Source: Bursaphelenchus xylophilus
Lineage: Eukaryota > Nematoda > Chromadorea > Rhabditida > Aphelenchoididae
NCBI GenBank assembly: GCA_904066235.2
Contig: CAJFCV020000005.1
Span: forward strand, 9,605,501 to 9,669,500
Length of the DNA stretch: 64,000 nucleotides
Direction of reading: 5' to 3'
Made by a program: the position numbers and the translations under genes. The notes beneath the pieces are model-generated. The model saw nothing but the letters and a program-made list of their open reading frames with translations. It was not told the origin of the DNA and ran no database searches. Numbering within the stretch: position 1 is the first letter of the stretch; each line of letters starts with the position of its first letter. Positions 21,661 to 33,042 of the stretch are shown piece by piece.

Positions 21661-22879
21661 TTCCCAGCATTTCGCAGACATGTTTCACTGTTTACCCTCC
21701 ATTGGCTTCGTTTCCAGTGCATTGTACTGTCGCTGTGGTTGATTTTATTTGTTGACGTGACCTTTTCTGTGCGTAGTTTATTTATGCTTGATTTGGTTTT
21801 TATTTTTTTTTTGTTTTTTTATTTTGTTTTAGCTATGTGTAAGGTAAAGTGAAAATTTTACCGGTTATTAATGTGGATCTGAGGAACAGATGTGGTTGAT
21901 TATGTTGTCTTTAGGCATGTTATTTGTGTTTAGAATAGTGGTTTGCTACTTTCTAAGGGCGCAGCTTGCCATATTCAAAATTTGCGGAATTTTGGGTTAT
22001 AAAATGTTGTAAAGTCCTAATCAAGGGCTAGAAATGCTGCAGAGATTACGTCAGTGGTACTTATAGACCTTTTCACATTTTACTAAACCGCAGACTGCGC
22101 CCGAGCAAAATTTAATATGCGTATTTTAGCCTAAAATACGCGTTGAAATGACAGTGCATTTAAAATAGAGTGATGGAAATAAAAACAACGCTGTTTTTCT
22201 CTTGGTGACTATTCAGAAATAAGAAGAACTTGGAGAGTTTCTCGAAAAAAAGGCTTATTTTCTCAGCACTTCCTCTCCGGATCAAAAGCTGGACGGAACG
22301 AGAGATCCGCCTTCGAAAACAGCATTAAGGTCAAGGAATGCGCTTCTTCTTTTTTTCTAACTTAATTTAAAGCCGCGCACACAAGGGGTGAAGCGAACCC
22401 CCGGCGAAATTCGAACACACGTCAGGGGAAAGCGGCGCGGAAATAAAGGAGAAGAATGCGATGCGTAGGTGACAACCCTGAAATTTACCCCTTTTTTGGG
22501 AGAATTAAAGTTGGAAGATGAGCGGGGAGAAATTTTGTGGGAGTTGAGTGGGGAGTTTACTCTAATTTAGAGGTTTAAATTTGAGAAAGGGAGATTTATG
22601 GTCCGATAAAGGTCAAAATTGCTTTTCCTTTGAAAACAACTGTTTTTTTGTGTGTTTGCGATACTTTTGGATGTCAATTTGGTCTGTTTGGGCTTAATTT
22701 TCGCGTTTTGTAGCTGGATCCGAAAGAGATAAATTTCTAAATCTTATACTGCTGAAGCAAGGTTGACTTAACTTCTGAATTTTATTCCCCCGAGGTCAAG
22801 GGACACTCTCCCCCGAAGTCCTTTTTATTGTTATTAAATACTTTACACTTGACAAAAATTTTTCCCCTGAAGGTCGGAA

Positions 22880-23510
22880 TCTTTTTTGATTTCTTTCCTT
22901 CGACGGTTTTCATAGTCTTCGTAACCCTGTTTGGAGGGTGTAGCAATTCTTAACTAAGCAGTAATAATAGGAGTTGCCCATTTGGGAAAGGTTTAGCTTG
23001 GAATTTTTATTTATTTGAGATTGTGTCGTCAATTGGGGAAAGGCAATTGGGGAAACTGAAAAGTATTATTCTTCTTCGATGTAAGTGTTGAAATTAGGAT
23101 AACCGATGGCGCTGATTTTGAAATTGACATTCATTTTGCGATCGTTTCTATTTTCAAGTAGTATTGAAAAAATTCAAAAAGTAGTCATTTTTTGAATTTT
23201 TTTTCATAAATACTCGATTTGGTTTTCAATGGTGCTGATTTCGAAAAAGTAACGATCAAAAATAATGAATGTCATTTTCAAAGTCAGCGCCATCGGTTAT
23301 CCTAATTTCGACACTTAAATAGAAGAAAAATAATACTTTTCAGCTTCCCCAATTGCCTTTCCCCAATTGACGACACAATCTCAAATCAATAAAAATTCCA
23401 AGCTAAACCTTTCCCAAATGGGCAACTCCTATTATTACTGCTCAGTTGAGAATTGCTACACCCTCCAAACAGGGCTGTGAAGACTATGAAAGCCGTCGAG
23501 GATTGTTTTT
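22880..23510. repeat. Long inverted repeat (foldback), 260-base arms
   Basis: The left arm, about 22880-23155, pairs with the right arm, about 23225-23510, leaving a loop of about 70 bases. Long exact blocks are shared in inverted orientation, for example TAGGATAACCGATGGCGCTG near 23095 with its complement near 23290, and GGGAAAGGTTTAGCTTGGAA near 22985 with its complement near 23400. No coding frame spans it. Confidence 0.85.
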
Positions 23511-24087
23511 TTTTCCCAATGGCCTTTTTCCCAAGTGTCGCTCCCCATTTTCCGAAGTTTTTTGAAATTTGTCTAGGATCGGTCAAAATATTTGGGGGAA
23601 AAGTGCAAAATAGTTGTTGGAAGGTAGTTTTCACTGATCAAAGTTCGTTTTGATAGTGGATTTTTTCGATTTTACTCGAGTCTTGTGCCTCATGATGCAA
23701 TTGCTGAGTTTTTCATTTATTAACATTTTTTTGAATGAAACATTCAGCTGAACACTTTTATCAATTTATTTTTTTTTCAAATTTTGCTTGAGGCTGTGGA
23801 AATTCTAAAATAAAGCTAAAAATTTTTCTTCTTCTAAATTTTTCTTATCTTGCTCACAATAAAATTTTTTTTACGAACTCGATAACTTTTGTCCTTCTCT
23901 GTTTGCCTTGTTGCCGGTAAATAGTAAAACGGCGACACGTTGCGAATTCAAGTTGCGATTTGAAGATAACGATTTGGGGTAAATGTGAGTGTTTACCGAA
24001 ATTTTGGGTGATCATAAAAATATTATAGCGTCCGATATAATTTCGGAAATTTGACAACTGTTCATGAGTCGAAAAAAGTTCAAAATA

Positions 24088-24160
24088 ACCCTTAATTTGG
24101 CATCAAAAAGTGTCCAGTACACTTTGGTGTCAAATTCGGGCTCATTTTGATCTTTTCTTG
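24088..24160 (-). repeat. Dispersed repeat D
   Basis: Two opposing half units face each other: TTTGGCATCAAAAAGTGTCC and TTTGGTGTCAAATTCGGGCT, the latter followed by CATTTTGATC as in the copy at 57314. Confidence 0.5.
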
Positions 24161-24495
24161 GCTTTTGTGTCGGCCTCAACCGACACAGTTCGGTAGAAAC
24201 TTTCACGAAATGTGCAAATCAAGACTTCATTGTCAGTAATTCGAGTATTTCGAATACATTTTGCATAAGCAATCTGTGGGGTTTCAAAAATAAAGGAATT
24301 GCGTCTTTGTCCATCACATTGCCGAAATTTTTTTGGGCTCTGGAAAAGCTTGTAGGTTGGGATGATTTTCTGAAAATTTTTCTTGATTTTTGCGAGTTTT
24401 CCATATTTTCAAAATCAAATCCGTTACGTGAATAACTGATCTGTCCCGCGTTAATCTTGTACCACCCCACTCAGAATAAACTCTGCACTTTCAGG

Positions 24496-24544
24496 GATTT
24501 TAATGTGAATCGAGCGGAAGAACAAGGTCCGAGTGAGCCGGTAT
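24496..24544 (+). other. Possible upstream exon of the OXR1-type gene
   Basis: CACTTTCAG directly precedes a 49-base open block reading DFNVNRAEEQGPSEP that ends at a GTATGT donor in phase 0, which fits the phase-0 LysM exon at 33043. It lacks a start codon, so it would need a further 5' exon, and the intron would be 8.5 kb. Supported only by splice signals and phase. Confidence 0.3.
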
Positions 24545-26011
24545 GTTTTACGCACAATGGAGAAAGGTCAGTGATTTCTAGGGCGATTTTTTGAAAAAAC
24601 AATGTATTTTAATTTGGGCTTTTGGAAATTTTGAGATAAAGTAAGATGATATAGATGGGAAAATTTATTTTCTAGCAAAATTTTTTTAATAAAATCGATG
24701 ATTGGTTATGGAAAATTTATTTTGGGCGATTTGACTTGTTCAGGCCACGTGCCAAGAGTCACCCACTATGTTTTGTTTGTTTTTCCGACTCTCGACGTCT
24801 TATCTTATTATCTACCCCAGCCCAGCACCCCCCTCCCATGTTCGGTTGACCCGATTCCCCCCTCCCTTTTTTTGGTTATCAGAGCCTCCATTTCCCGGGT
24901 TCATCTTCCCCATTGCCCCCCTTCAACACACGCGCCGTTACATCCGATTTCCCAACGGGCCGCGAAATGTTTCTGTGGCCCCGCGAAATAAAAGAACGGA
25001 AAGATTTGGGAGCGGAGAGCCCGTTCTCTTTTTTTATCGAACACAAAACTTGGTCCAAGAGATTTTGGAGGGTTTGTTGTGGTCGATTTGGTGGAATTTC
25101 GGATTTTGTTTTGGATTGGAGGTTTTCGTGGTGGGATCAAGAATTGGTTTTTTTTCATTTTTACCGGTTTTATAGATTTTTACAGATTTTTTGAGTAACA
25201 TTTGATACTGTAGACAATTAGAAGAATAATGTTTGAAAATTTTGAATCGAAAAAATCCGATTTTTTGTAGACATTTTTTTAAACCTCAAAATTTTATGAC
25301 AACTATGAGTTTTGCTATTTTTGGATTTCCGATTTTTTTAAGGATCATTATTTTTTCTTTATCGTTATTTATCTTTAATTTTATTTTGATGGCAATTTCT
25401 AAATTTACACCTTATAACCGCTCAAAGTCCCGTAAATGTTCATTTCTACACTTTTCTTCTCTTTCTTTTCCAAAGATCCCCTTGTCGGCGGCATTTTTAT
25501 AAAACCGACAAAAAGTTTTTTGGATGTCCTACATTAGTTTGATGAAAATTCTTTCCTGTTGCATGTTGGGAGAAAAGCGAAAACGTTGGACGTGTTTTCC
25601 TCAAAAAAGAAAAGGGTTTTATTGTGTGGAAAAATTGAATTCACCAAAAAAAGAGTTTATGCCAAGAATTAGCGAGAGAAATTTATTGTGAAACTTTTTT
25701 TGGAGTGTTGGCTTTAATAAATTGTTGGCCTTACCATTAAAATGAAGGTTTTTATTGCGTATTTTACCGCAAATTTTTAAAATTCTCGTTTTTAATGATC
25801 TTTTTCAACGTAAACAAAGCTTTCCCATTGGAAATTAATTTTAATTCCTCGAGGAAATTGTTTGTCAAAAGCGTAGGAGAACCTAATAAAAAGGTTCAAT
25901 AAAATCGAGGGGGGGGGAAAAGGTTTTCGTGCATAACTCAGAAGGTTCTCCCATGCCAAGTTGATGTCAAAAAAAGGAAACGCTCGTCATAATAATTCGA
26001 TTCCAATTTTG

Positions 26012-26755
26012 GCTCTTCGAATATAGTGGTTTTGGAGGGAGGATGTTTGAAAAAAGTAGCGGGAAACTGGCTATTTTATTTTGAGTAGGGATATTTGGGG
26101 TATTGTAATTGGGATAACTTCTTCATCAAGTCCAGTCGGTAAAAAGGTCGACAACGGCGAAAATAAACGGAAATTTAGTGTCAAAAAGTATTGCATAGCC
26201 ATAAAAAGACTGATGGGTTTTAAAAGACAGTTGTTGAATTTTTACTTCGTATCTTTTCCGATTTGAAGAAAATTTCACGAAATCGCAGAAATCCGTCGAA
26301 AATGAAAATCTACCCGAATTTGATATCAAAAAGTATCGCAAAGACATAAAAAGACTGTTGTTTTCGAAGAGAAAGGTGTTTATTTGCAGAGAAGGGTGTT
26401 GAACATGTATCGAGGCGCTTTTACGAATCGAAAAAATTTCGAGAGGAACCTTATTACTCGAAAACGAGGATTTCTGCGATTTTGTGAAATGTTCTTCAAA
26501 AGGGTACGAAGTAAAAGTTGAATTGCTATCTCTTAAAACTCGGCAGTCTTTTTATGCTATGCAATATTTTTTGACACCAAATTCCCATTTATTTTCGTCG
26601 TTGTCGAGCTTTCTACCGATCGGAATTGATGCAGAAGTTATCCCAATTACAACGCCCCAAAAATCTCAACTCGAAGTAAAATAGCCACTTTTCCGTTGCT
26701 TTTTCAAACATTCTCCCTCCAAAAACCACACTATTAGAAGAACCACAAATGAAGC
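26012..26755. repeat. Long inverted repeat built of repeat-D sequence
   Basis: The left arm, about 26012-26304, pairs with the right arm, about 26464-26755, around a loop of about 160 bases. Shared inverted blocks include TGTAATTGGGATAACTTCT, the GTGTCAAAAA core with ATTGCATAG, and the CGCAGAAATCC block. A third repeat-D unit (TTTGATATCAAAAAGTATCG) sits in the loop side. Confidence 0.85.
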
Positions 26756-27352
26756 CAAATTAGTGCATTTGAAATCCTTTTATTTCTTTATACATCTTGC
26801 TGCCACCAATCTTTCTCACTATCAAATTTCCGGCTTATTACAAGAAAGGCAAGAGTTTATCCAAACATCTGAGCTCTCTGCTCGTGACCGTCTCCACTAA
26901 CGATACTAATTTTATCTTTTCTCTCCATTATTTATTCAGCAGCTTCGCAGCACAGAGAGGGAAAGATTAGGCCGAATGTTTTTCGAAAGCGGCACGAAAA
27001 CAACACTGCAATTGCATGTAAATGTAATGATAATTGGGGTGTTGGCTGGAGTTTGTCAAACCCAAAATTTTGGAGTAATATCGATATTTTTTGTGCAGAC
27101 CTCTTGCAACTGCTTATTTGTAGTGGCTTGTATTGTCAAAGCAAAACGGAAACAAAGAATTTTTTGACAATGAAGGGAATGTATTCAGATGAGAAAATTT
27201 GCACTTGTGATATGTTTCCTTTTCAGTTAGTGCCCTTTATTTATGAGATATGGGCGCATAACTGTTGTAATTGCAACAATTAACGGTATTCGGGGACTGG
27301 GGGAAAAGAGATCGGTTCCAGTCGATAAAAAGATCATAAATGGATCAGATTG

Positions 27353-27435
27353 GTCCAAATTTGATAGCATAGCATATTCCAGAGACGAAAGGTTTTTTTC
27401 TGGCTCTATAATACGTTTTGATGCCAAATTATGAC
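27353..27435. repeat. Dispersed repeat D
   Basis: Opposed half units CCAAATTTGATAGC and CGTTTTGATGCCAAATT, with a CTCTATAATA stretch between them. Confidence 0.45.
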
Positions 27436-28681
27436 TGGTTTTTTACTTTATTTTTTTACAGTTGATTAAAACCGACATAATGCGGTCATATTTCCACAAG
27501 TACGTGACACTTTGAACGTGCGTTCGTTCGAAGGATTTTCAGTTTCTTCTGGCCATTCCGGGTTGAAAGGTTCAATTTTCAATCCCGCTGTATTTGACCT
27601 TATTTTGTCGAGAACAGGCTTAGTTTTCCGGTTTGAATTCTCTTCCTCCCCTACTGTACACTCTGTTCCTCCAAGGGTTTCCAATTATAAATTCCTCTTG
27701 TTCTTTCTGCACTCTTCATCTCCACAGAAATTCCCTCAATTCCGTTAAATTCCCGAACTTCCGCAGCAAAAAATTAGGGCAAACCCTGAGGCCAGAACTG
27801 CGTAATCCTCGTATTTTTAGTGCGCCGAATCCCGGAATTTCCTGGACTTTTTTTCCCGAGGAAGTGTTCGAAGGCGAATTGAAGCGTCAATCAAGTTATA
27901 GTCTGTCCGAAAATCTTCTGATTTGGTTTTTCAATTAAGTCCCCAAACCGAAGCGGGTGGAATTTGATAGCGGGGCGTTTAATTGGGACCCCCAGGAAAG
28001 GACAAGCCGTTCCATTTTTCGTTGTCTTCATTGCTGTCCGACATATTTGCCCGTGGGTTGGTCTGTGATTACTTCAGAAGCTTTGTGAATCCACCGCCTC
28101 CTTCCAGTTGCACTCTACATCATTTCGTGATAAACAAAAATATGCAGACAGGTGGAAAGTTCTTCAAAGAGGATTTTTGAACATTTTTCATGGGTCGTTG
28201 CTTAAAGGAAGAATACGCCTAAATTTTGATGAATTGTATGGAGTATGTCGTGCTACTTGCTTGTTTTTCTTTATTTCGGATTCAACCTTTCCAAATTTTC
28301 TTACTTTTGTTTTTTACCAGTTTAAAAAGAGGTTTCATTGCCCTTTATCTGCAAAAGAGAGGAAAATGTCAGAAATAACTCAACCATGGCTTCCCCTAGA
28401 CCTTTGTTGACATAATAATATGGGTCTCCATGCACTGGAATTCCTTACGAGATTGTTTTATAAGAATTGGAACACGGCCGGTAATCGGTGCATTGAGGTC
28501 ATGTGTGGGTGCTTGATGGGTTTATCGAACGCTGCGTATGATATCATATATCATTGGTTTGACTAGAGACGGCTTATTGTGGTAAATGATAGAATTCTTA
28601 GAGGTTGGGAAGTTTTATTAAGGTTCATAGAAACTACATGGAGAATAGGTATTAAGGTTGTGAAAATTTGGGTTTTTCTTT

Positions 28682-28725
28682 CTTTATGATACCTTTTGAC
28701 ACCAAATTTGTGCTTTTTCCTCTCC
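28682..28725 (+). repeat. Dispersed repeat D
   Basis: TTTATGATACCTTTTGACAC followed by CAAATTTGTGCTTTTT, in the same order as at 4871 and 57314. Confidence 0.5.
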
Positions 28726-29950
28726 TTTTCTACCCTTTTGTTGACTGAAACCGGGCCAGGGCTCTGCTAAAATGAAGGATTCGAAATTCAGCAAGACTCT
28801 ATCCTTAGACTTCAAAAATCCCTAATTTGAATTTTTGACCTATTCGTTGCGATTTCGTTGCGTTTCACATAAATCCGCTGGCCGTTCCGGTCGCCCTTCT
28901 CCAACTCGCGGCCGCAAATCCGCCTGGGGAATTTGGAAAAGCCATTTTTATTGTGTTTTGTTTGGCGTTTGAAGCGCGGAATGAATTGTGTAGGAGTGAG
29001 AAACTATTTTCTCTTATTTTGGAAATTTCTGTGCCAACAACGACTTTTGATGTCATTTCGGATTTTGTATGGCCGAACATGATAGAACATTCAGCATCCT
29101 ATTTCTTTGCCTGATGCTTTGGAAGGACTTTTTGTGTTTTGTGGCACGGGGTAGAGTTCAAAATTTGGTTAGGAATTTGATTATTTTGTCAGTAAAGGGG
29201 GTTTCAAAGCGATAAAATACGAAGATGTTGACTTTTTGGTCTATTCCAAACCATACATACCTTGTGTTCTGAATCGGACTGATCCATGAGCTCTTGAGCG
29301 TGGAATGTGCACCACCTTCGGGCTGAATTTGCAATTCCTCACCATGGAAACACTGTCAGAAACTTGGGTGGAGCACCATTGTTATAGACACGCATAAATC
29401 GTTAATAATTTATTCCACACATGACCCGTATCTATTGTCTACTGGAATTTCGAACATTTAGCGGGTCATTTCCGCACTTTCAACGAGGTTTCACGTCAAA
29501 CTTCCTGTTTTTTTGACCATCCTTTGAATTTCGCATAGTTTAATGTATGGTATCCCAATGCACTTTTTCCACAAATCAAGAGTGGTCCCTTTGAGTTGTG
29601 GGGCTTCCTATTTTTACATGAAACATGCGCTCAAAACGCACTTGAGGATTAACATAAAATTTCTGAAATTTTACGCTAATCTCCTGACTTGAAAAGCCCT
29701 ATTTAGCTGACGTTTTCGCGGATTTTCCGACTGTATAGTCAAGTGGGACCTTTAAAAGTTGTGGAATAGTATTTCTCGAAAGAATATTTGAACTCTAAAG
29801 TTTTCGTGCTGGGATTAAGAAGGCTGTTCGCGGAGGGGAAAGGGCTTGGATTTGGATGAGAGTTGTTGGAAGTTTATGCTTTTGCAGTCCAATGGCGACT
29901 ATCTGCGGATTCGCAACTTTCGTTAGACAAAGAATGGGACGGTCTGGCTT

Positions 29951-30156
29951 TACAGAGGCGGACCTGATCCAGTGGTTAAAAATGTACCATTTTTCATCCG
30001 TGAAGTGTCGAAAACGCAGCAAAATACCTCCCTCCCCAACTTAAAAAATTCCGAGTCTTTTCGCTTGAACGAGGGGAGGTATTTTGCTGCATTTTTGATA
30101 CTTCCTGAATGCTAAATGGTATGTTTTTTGCCACCGGAACAGGTCCGCGACTGTTA
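29951..30156. mobile_element. Foldback MITE family A, copy 1
   Basis: TACAG ... CTGTTA ends bound a near-palindrome. The inner arms carry CAGCAAAATACCTCCC and its complement. It is the most diverged copy, adjoining copy 2 with three bases between. Confidence 0.75.
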
Positions 30157-30159
30157 AAA

Positions 30160-30418
30160 TACAGTGAAGGACCCGATCCAGTGGCAAAAAGCGTACCATT
30201 TTGCATCCGAGGAGCATAAAAAATATGGCAAAATGCTTCCATCTCCAAGTGAAAAAACTTCGTTTTGAAGGGCGCGCCCTTTCCCTCATAAAAAGAGTGG
30301 GCGCGCTTTTGAAATCAGCGGTTTTTCACTTGGAGGGGGAAGCTTTTTGCCACCTTTTTTGATACTTCCCGGATGCAAAGTGGTACGTTTTTTGCCACTG
30401 GATAAGACCCGCGCTGTA
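30160..30418. mobile_element. Foldback MITE family A, copy 2
   Basis: A 259-bp element bounded by TACAGTG and a CTGTA end. The arms contain CAGTGGCAAAAAGCGTACCA and its complement, and TCCAAGTGAAAAAACTTCG and its complement. The centre is GGGCGCGCCC-type sequence. Confidence 0.85.
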
Positions 30419-31669
30419 TGCCACTGTAAAAATAGTGTTTGTTGAAGAGTAGATTACATTTAGACCATTTGGTGCAAAATTTTGTTAGTTTATTCAATTT
30501 CTGACGCAAATATCGAATTCTTCATGCCACACACGACTTGAAACTTCCCGATTTTATTTACTACGTGGTTCTACAAGACTCACTAATTTAGTTTCCTTTA
30601 TGATCGTCTCATCCCAAATGGCCTTCCAAATTCAATTTTCAAAATGCTTTTAAAAGTTTTGTGACGTTCGCCAGTAGTATTGGAAGTAAATTTTGAGAGG
30701 AAAAAGTCTTTACAGAAGATATGGAATAATTTGTTTGCTAGCCAGTAGTTGTATTTGCACTTGAATTTGCGAATTTCAGCTGTTCAAAACACGTGTTTTT
30801 CGACAAGTTTTCAAAAGTCACAACAGTTTTTCTGGCCTTTTGTTTATAAACGCTGGTCTTGAGGTTAAAAAAGAACCGTAAAAACGTAGTGTGGCGTGAG
30901 TCTTGGAGGTGGACTTGGCAAGTGGCTCAAAATGGATACTTTAATATTGGATTTTTTAGTTTTTTTGCAAGAAGAAGGCATAAAGTTTGCACCAAAAGGT
31001 GATTGTTGACTGACAAGAAGCAAAATAAATGACAGGAAGATTTGTTAATTGAGTTTGAGTTATAAAATATTTCCATTTTGAAAATTTCATTTTTATTCAT
31101 GCTAGGGCAAAAAAACTGTTGGGATATAAGATTGTAACTTTTTGTTTCTTCCCTTGCTTGTAATCCGTGCTTGTTACACACTCACAATGTCAGGACACTC
31201 TTTTTTGGGCAGAATAACCTTGTTTTCATTGCCGTTTTTATTGAAGAAGGGAATTATTGGCGTTCGAGAGAAAAGCGAGGATAAACAGCTCTTTCTGGAA
31301 GCCAAGAGTAAAAATCGGGCCCTCCGCAGTTCTTTTGTGCATTGTTTACTTTCTGGCCAAAAAATAGAAAAAAAGATTACTCGGGAATTCGGTTTGAAAT
31401 ATTTACAGTGTTTTCCCCGGGGCTTTTGGATTTGGAATAATAATTTGACAAAGACTGAATATGAGATTTTTTATTTTGGAGTACGTTGATGTGGACAAAA
31501 TTTGAATCGTCGACGGACATGAACATTCAGCCGTAAGAGTGCAATCAGAACCCGTTAAAATTAGGTTTGTTTGTTGTAGATCAATCTGGAAAATGCGGGA
31601 GGTGCTGCTCCTTGAACTGTAGTCGAAAATCGAGTTTTTAAAGTTGCATTAGGATCCAAAATTTTTTGG

Positions 31670-31859
31670 TACAGTGGGGGGCCTGATCCAGTGGCAAAAA
31701 ACGTACCATTTTGTATCGCGCCATTTCTCTCTGAAAAAGAGCGGGCGCGCTTTTGAAATCGGAGTTTTTTCACTTGGACAGGGAAGCATTTTGCCACCTT
31801 TTTGATACTTCCCGGATGCAAAATGGTACGTTTTTTGCCACTGGATAAGGTCCCCTGTA
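31670..31859. mobile_element. Foldback MITE family A, copy 3 (internally deleted)
   Basis: It starts TACAGTGGGGGGCCTGATCC and ends GGTCCCCTGTA. At 190 bp it lacks most of the left inner arm, so the palindrome is asymmetric. Confidence 0.8.
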
Positions 31860-32615
31860 TGTAAATGTCTGGTGTCTACTATGACGTCAGCATGTAATAA
31901 AATTCCAGCGATGTTCATCAAGGATTTTAGGACAAATTCTGCTGATTGCTGTCATTTTTTGATTTTTCCACCAAAAAATTCAAGTTGAACTCTTGATCCT
32001 CATCAAAAACCATAAAGTCCAAATTCAGCAGATCTCTGACATCGAGCAAGGGCTCTCCCCCATTTCCCAAATTGATCCACGACAAACAAACCCAATGTAG
32101 ACGGGCTCCGATTGTACCCTTGCTGGTTCATGTTCACCCGCAGGTGAATAATGTTTGTCCTTTCGCGTATGCTATGTAGGCGGCAAACCCGTCTCCCATC
32201 TGACTGGATTTACCTGCGCGCGATTAGGTTAACATTTCAAAACCGAAACGTTTGTTTTGCGCAATTATACACGAGAGCTAGTGTGTGTTTCAAATGTTAT
32301 TTGACGATTGCCCCGAAACACTCTTTTTATTCGCTTGCTCCAACTATTGTAAAATGTACGCCTCGAAGAGTATGGATTCGATTTTAACGGTAATGCGGAG
32401 GACTTTGAGGGATTTGAGTCGTAAAGCAGGGTAAAATACGAGGATTTCGGGAAAAAATTAAAAAAGATTTCAGAATTGTAATGGGTAAAAAGTTAGAAAT
32501 TTCTAGCTTTTGGAGCTTGGTAAAAATATTCGGTCAGATTTTACAGGAAAATCGATTGAAAATTTTGAAGACACAATATCATATCAGTTACGGTCAATAT
32601 AACGGCAAAATTGTC

Positions 32616-32790
32616 TATAATTTGACATCAAAAAGAATTGCGGAGATACAAAACACTTTTTATAAAGAGAGGATTGTAGCCAGCAGTTTCGAGATTTTTC
32701 AAGGCTCATAAAAAGTGCAACTCCTCTGTCTTCAAGTCCTATTAAAGGTTTTATGTGTCTGCGATTCTTTTCGATTCCAAATTTGAGATT
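32616..32790. repeat. Dispersed repeat D, opposed pair
   Basis: AATTTGACATCAAAAAGAAT near 32618 and GCGATTCTTTTCGATTCCAA near 32761 are inverted versions of one another. Confidence 0.45.
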
Positions 32791-33042
32791 GTTTTGCCCT
32801 CTGTTTCAACCCTTTGTCGACGGAAGGGTTTGATTTTGTATCATCTCAATCTTCCCTTAATTTTTGGAAGCCAGAAAAAAAAGCCAAAAACGCATCAGTG
32901 TTCAATCAGAGGCATAAAATGTTTGAAAAAATCAAAAAATGTGCGGTTGTTTGATAAAAAATTACAATTATTGACTTTTAAACTTTTTATCGGGATGCAG
33001 TTACAACCTTCGCCATTCAATTTGAATCTCATCTTCTTTCAG

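Larger units (their letters stand above)
21661..33042. other. Gene-poor stretch upstream of the OXR1-type gene
   Basis: It holds two long foldbacks (22880-23510, 26012-26755), several repeat-D copies and three family-A MITEs at its right end. Only one possible exon is seen (24496-24544). Open frames such as 31142-31489 (115 residues) show no signal peptide, domain or splice partner. Promoter and 5' untranslated exons of the OXR1-type gene are likely in this interval but cannot be pinned down. Confidence 0.5.

Noticed and set aside
23453..23653. Frame with MLHPPNRAVKTMKAVED
   Set aside because: It lies in the right arm of the 22880-23510 foldback, and the matching left arm has no equivalent frame.
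31142..31489. 115-residue frame
   Set aside because: An N-terminal hydrophobic stretch exists, but the rest resembles nothing, and there are no splice or poly(A) signals to support it.
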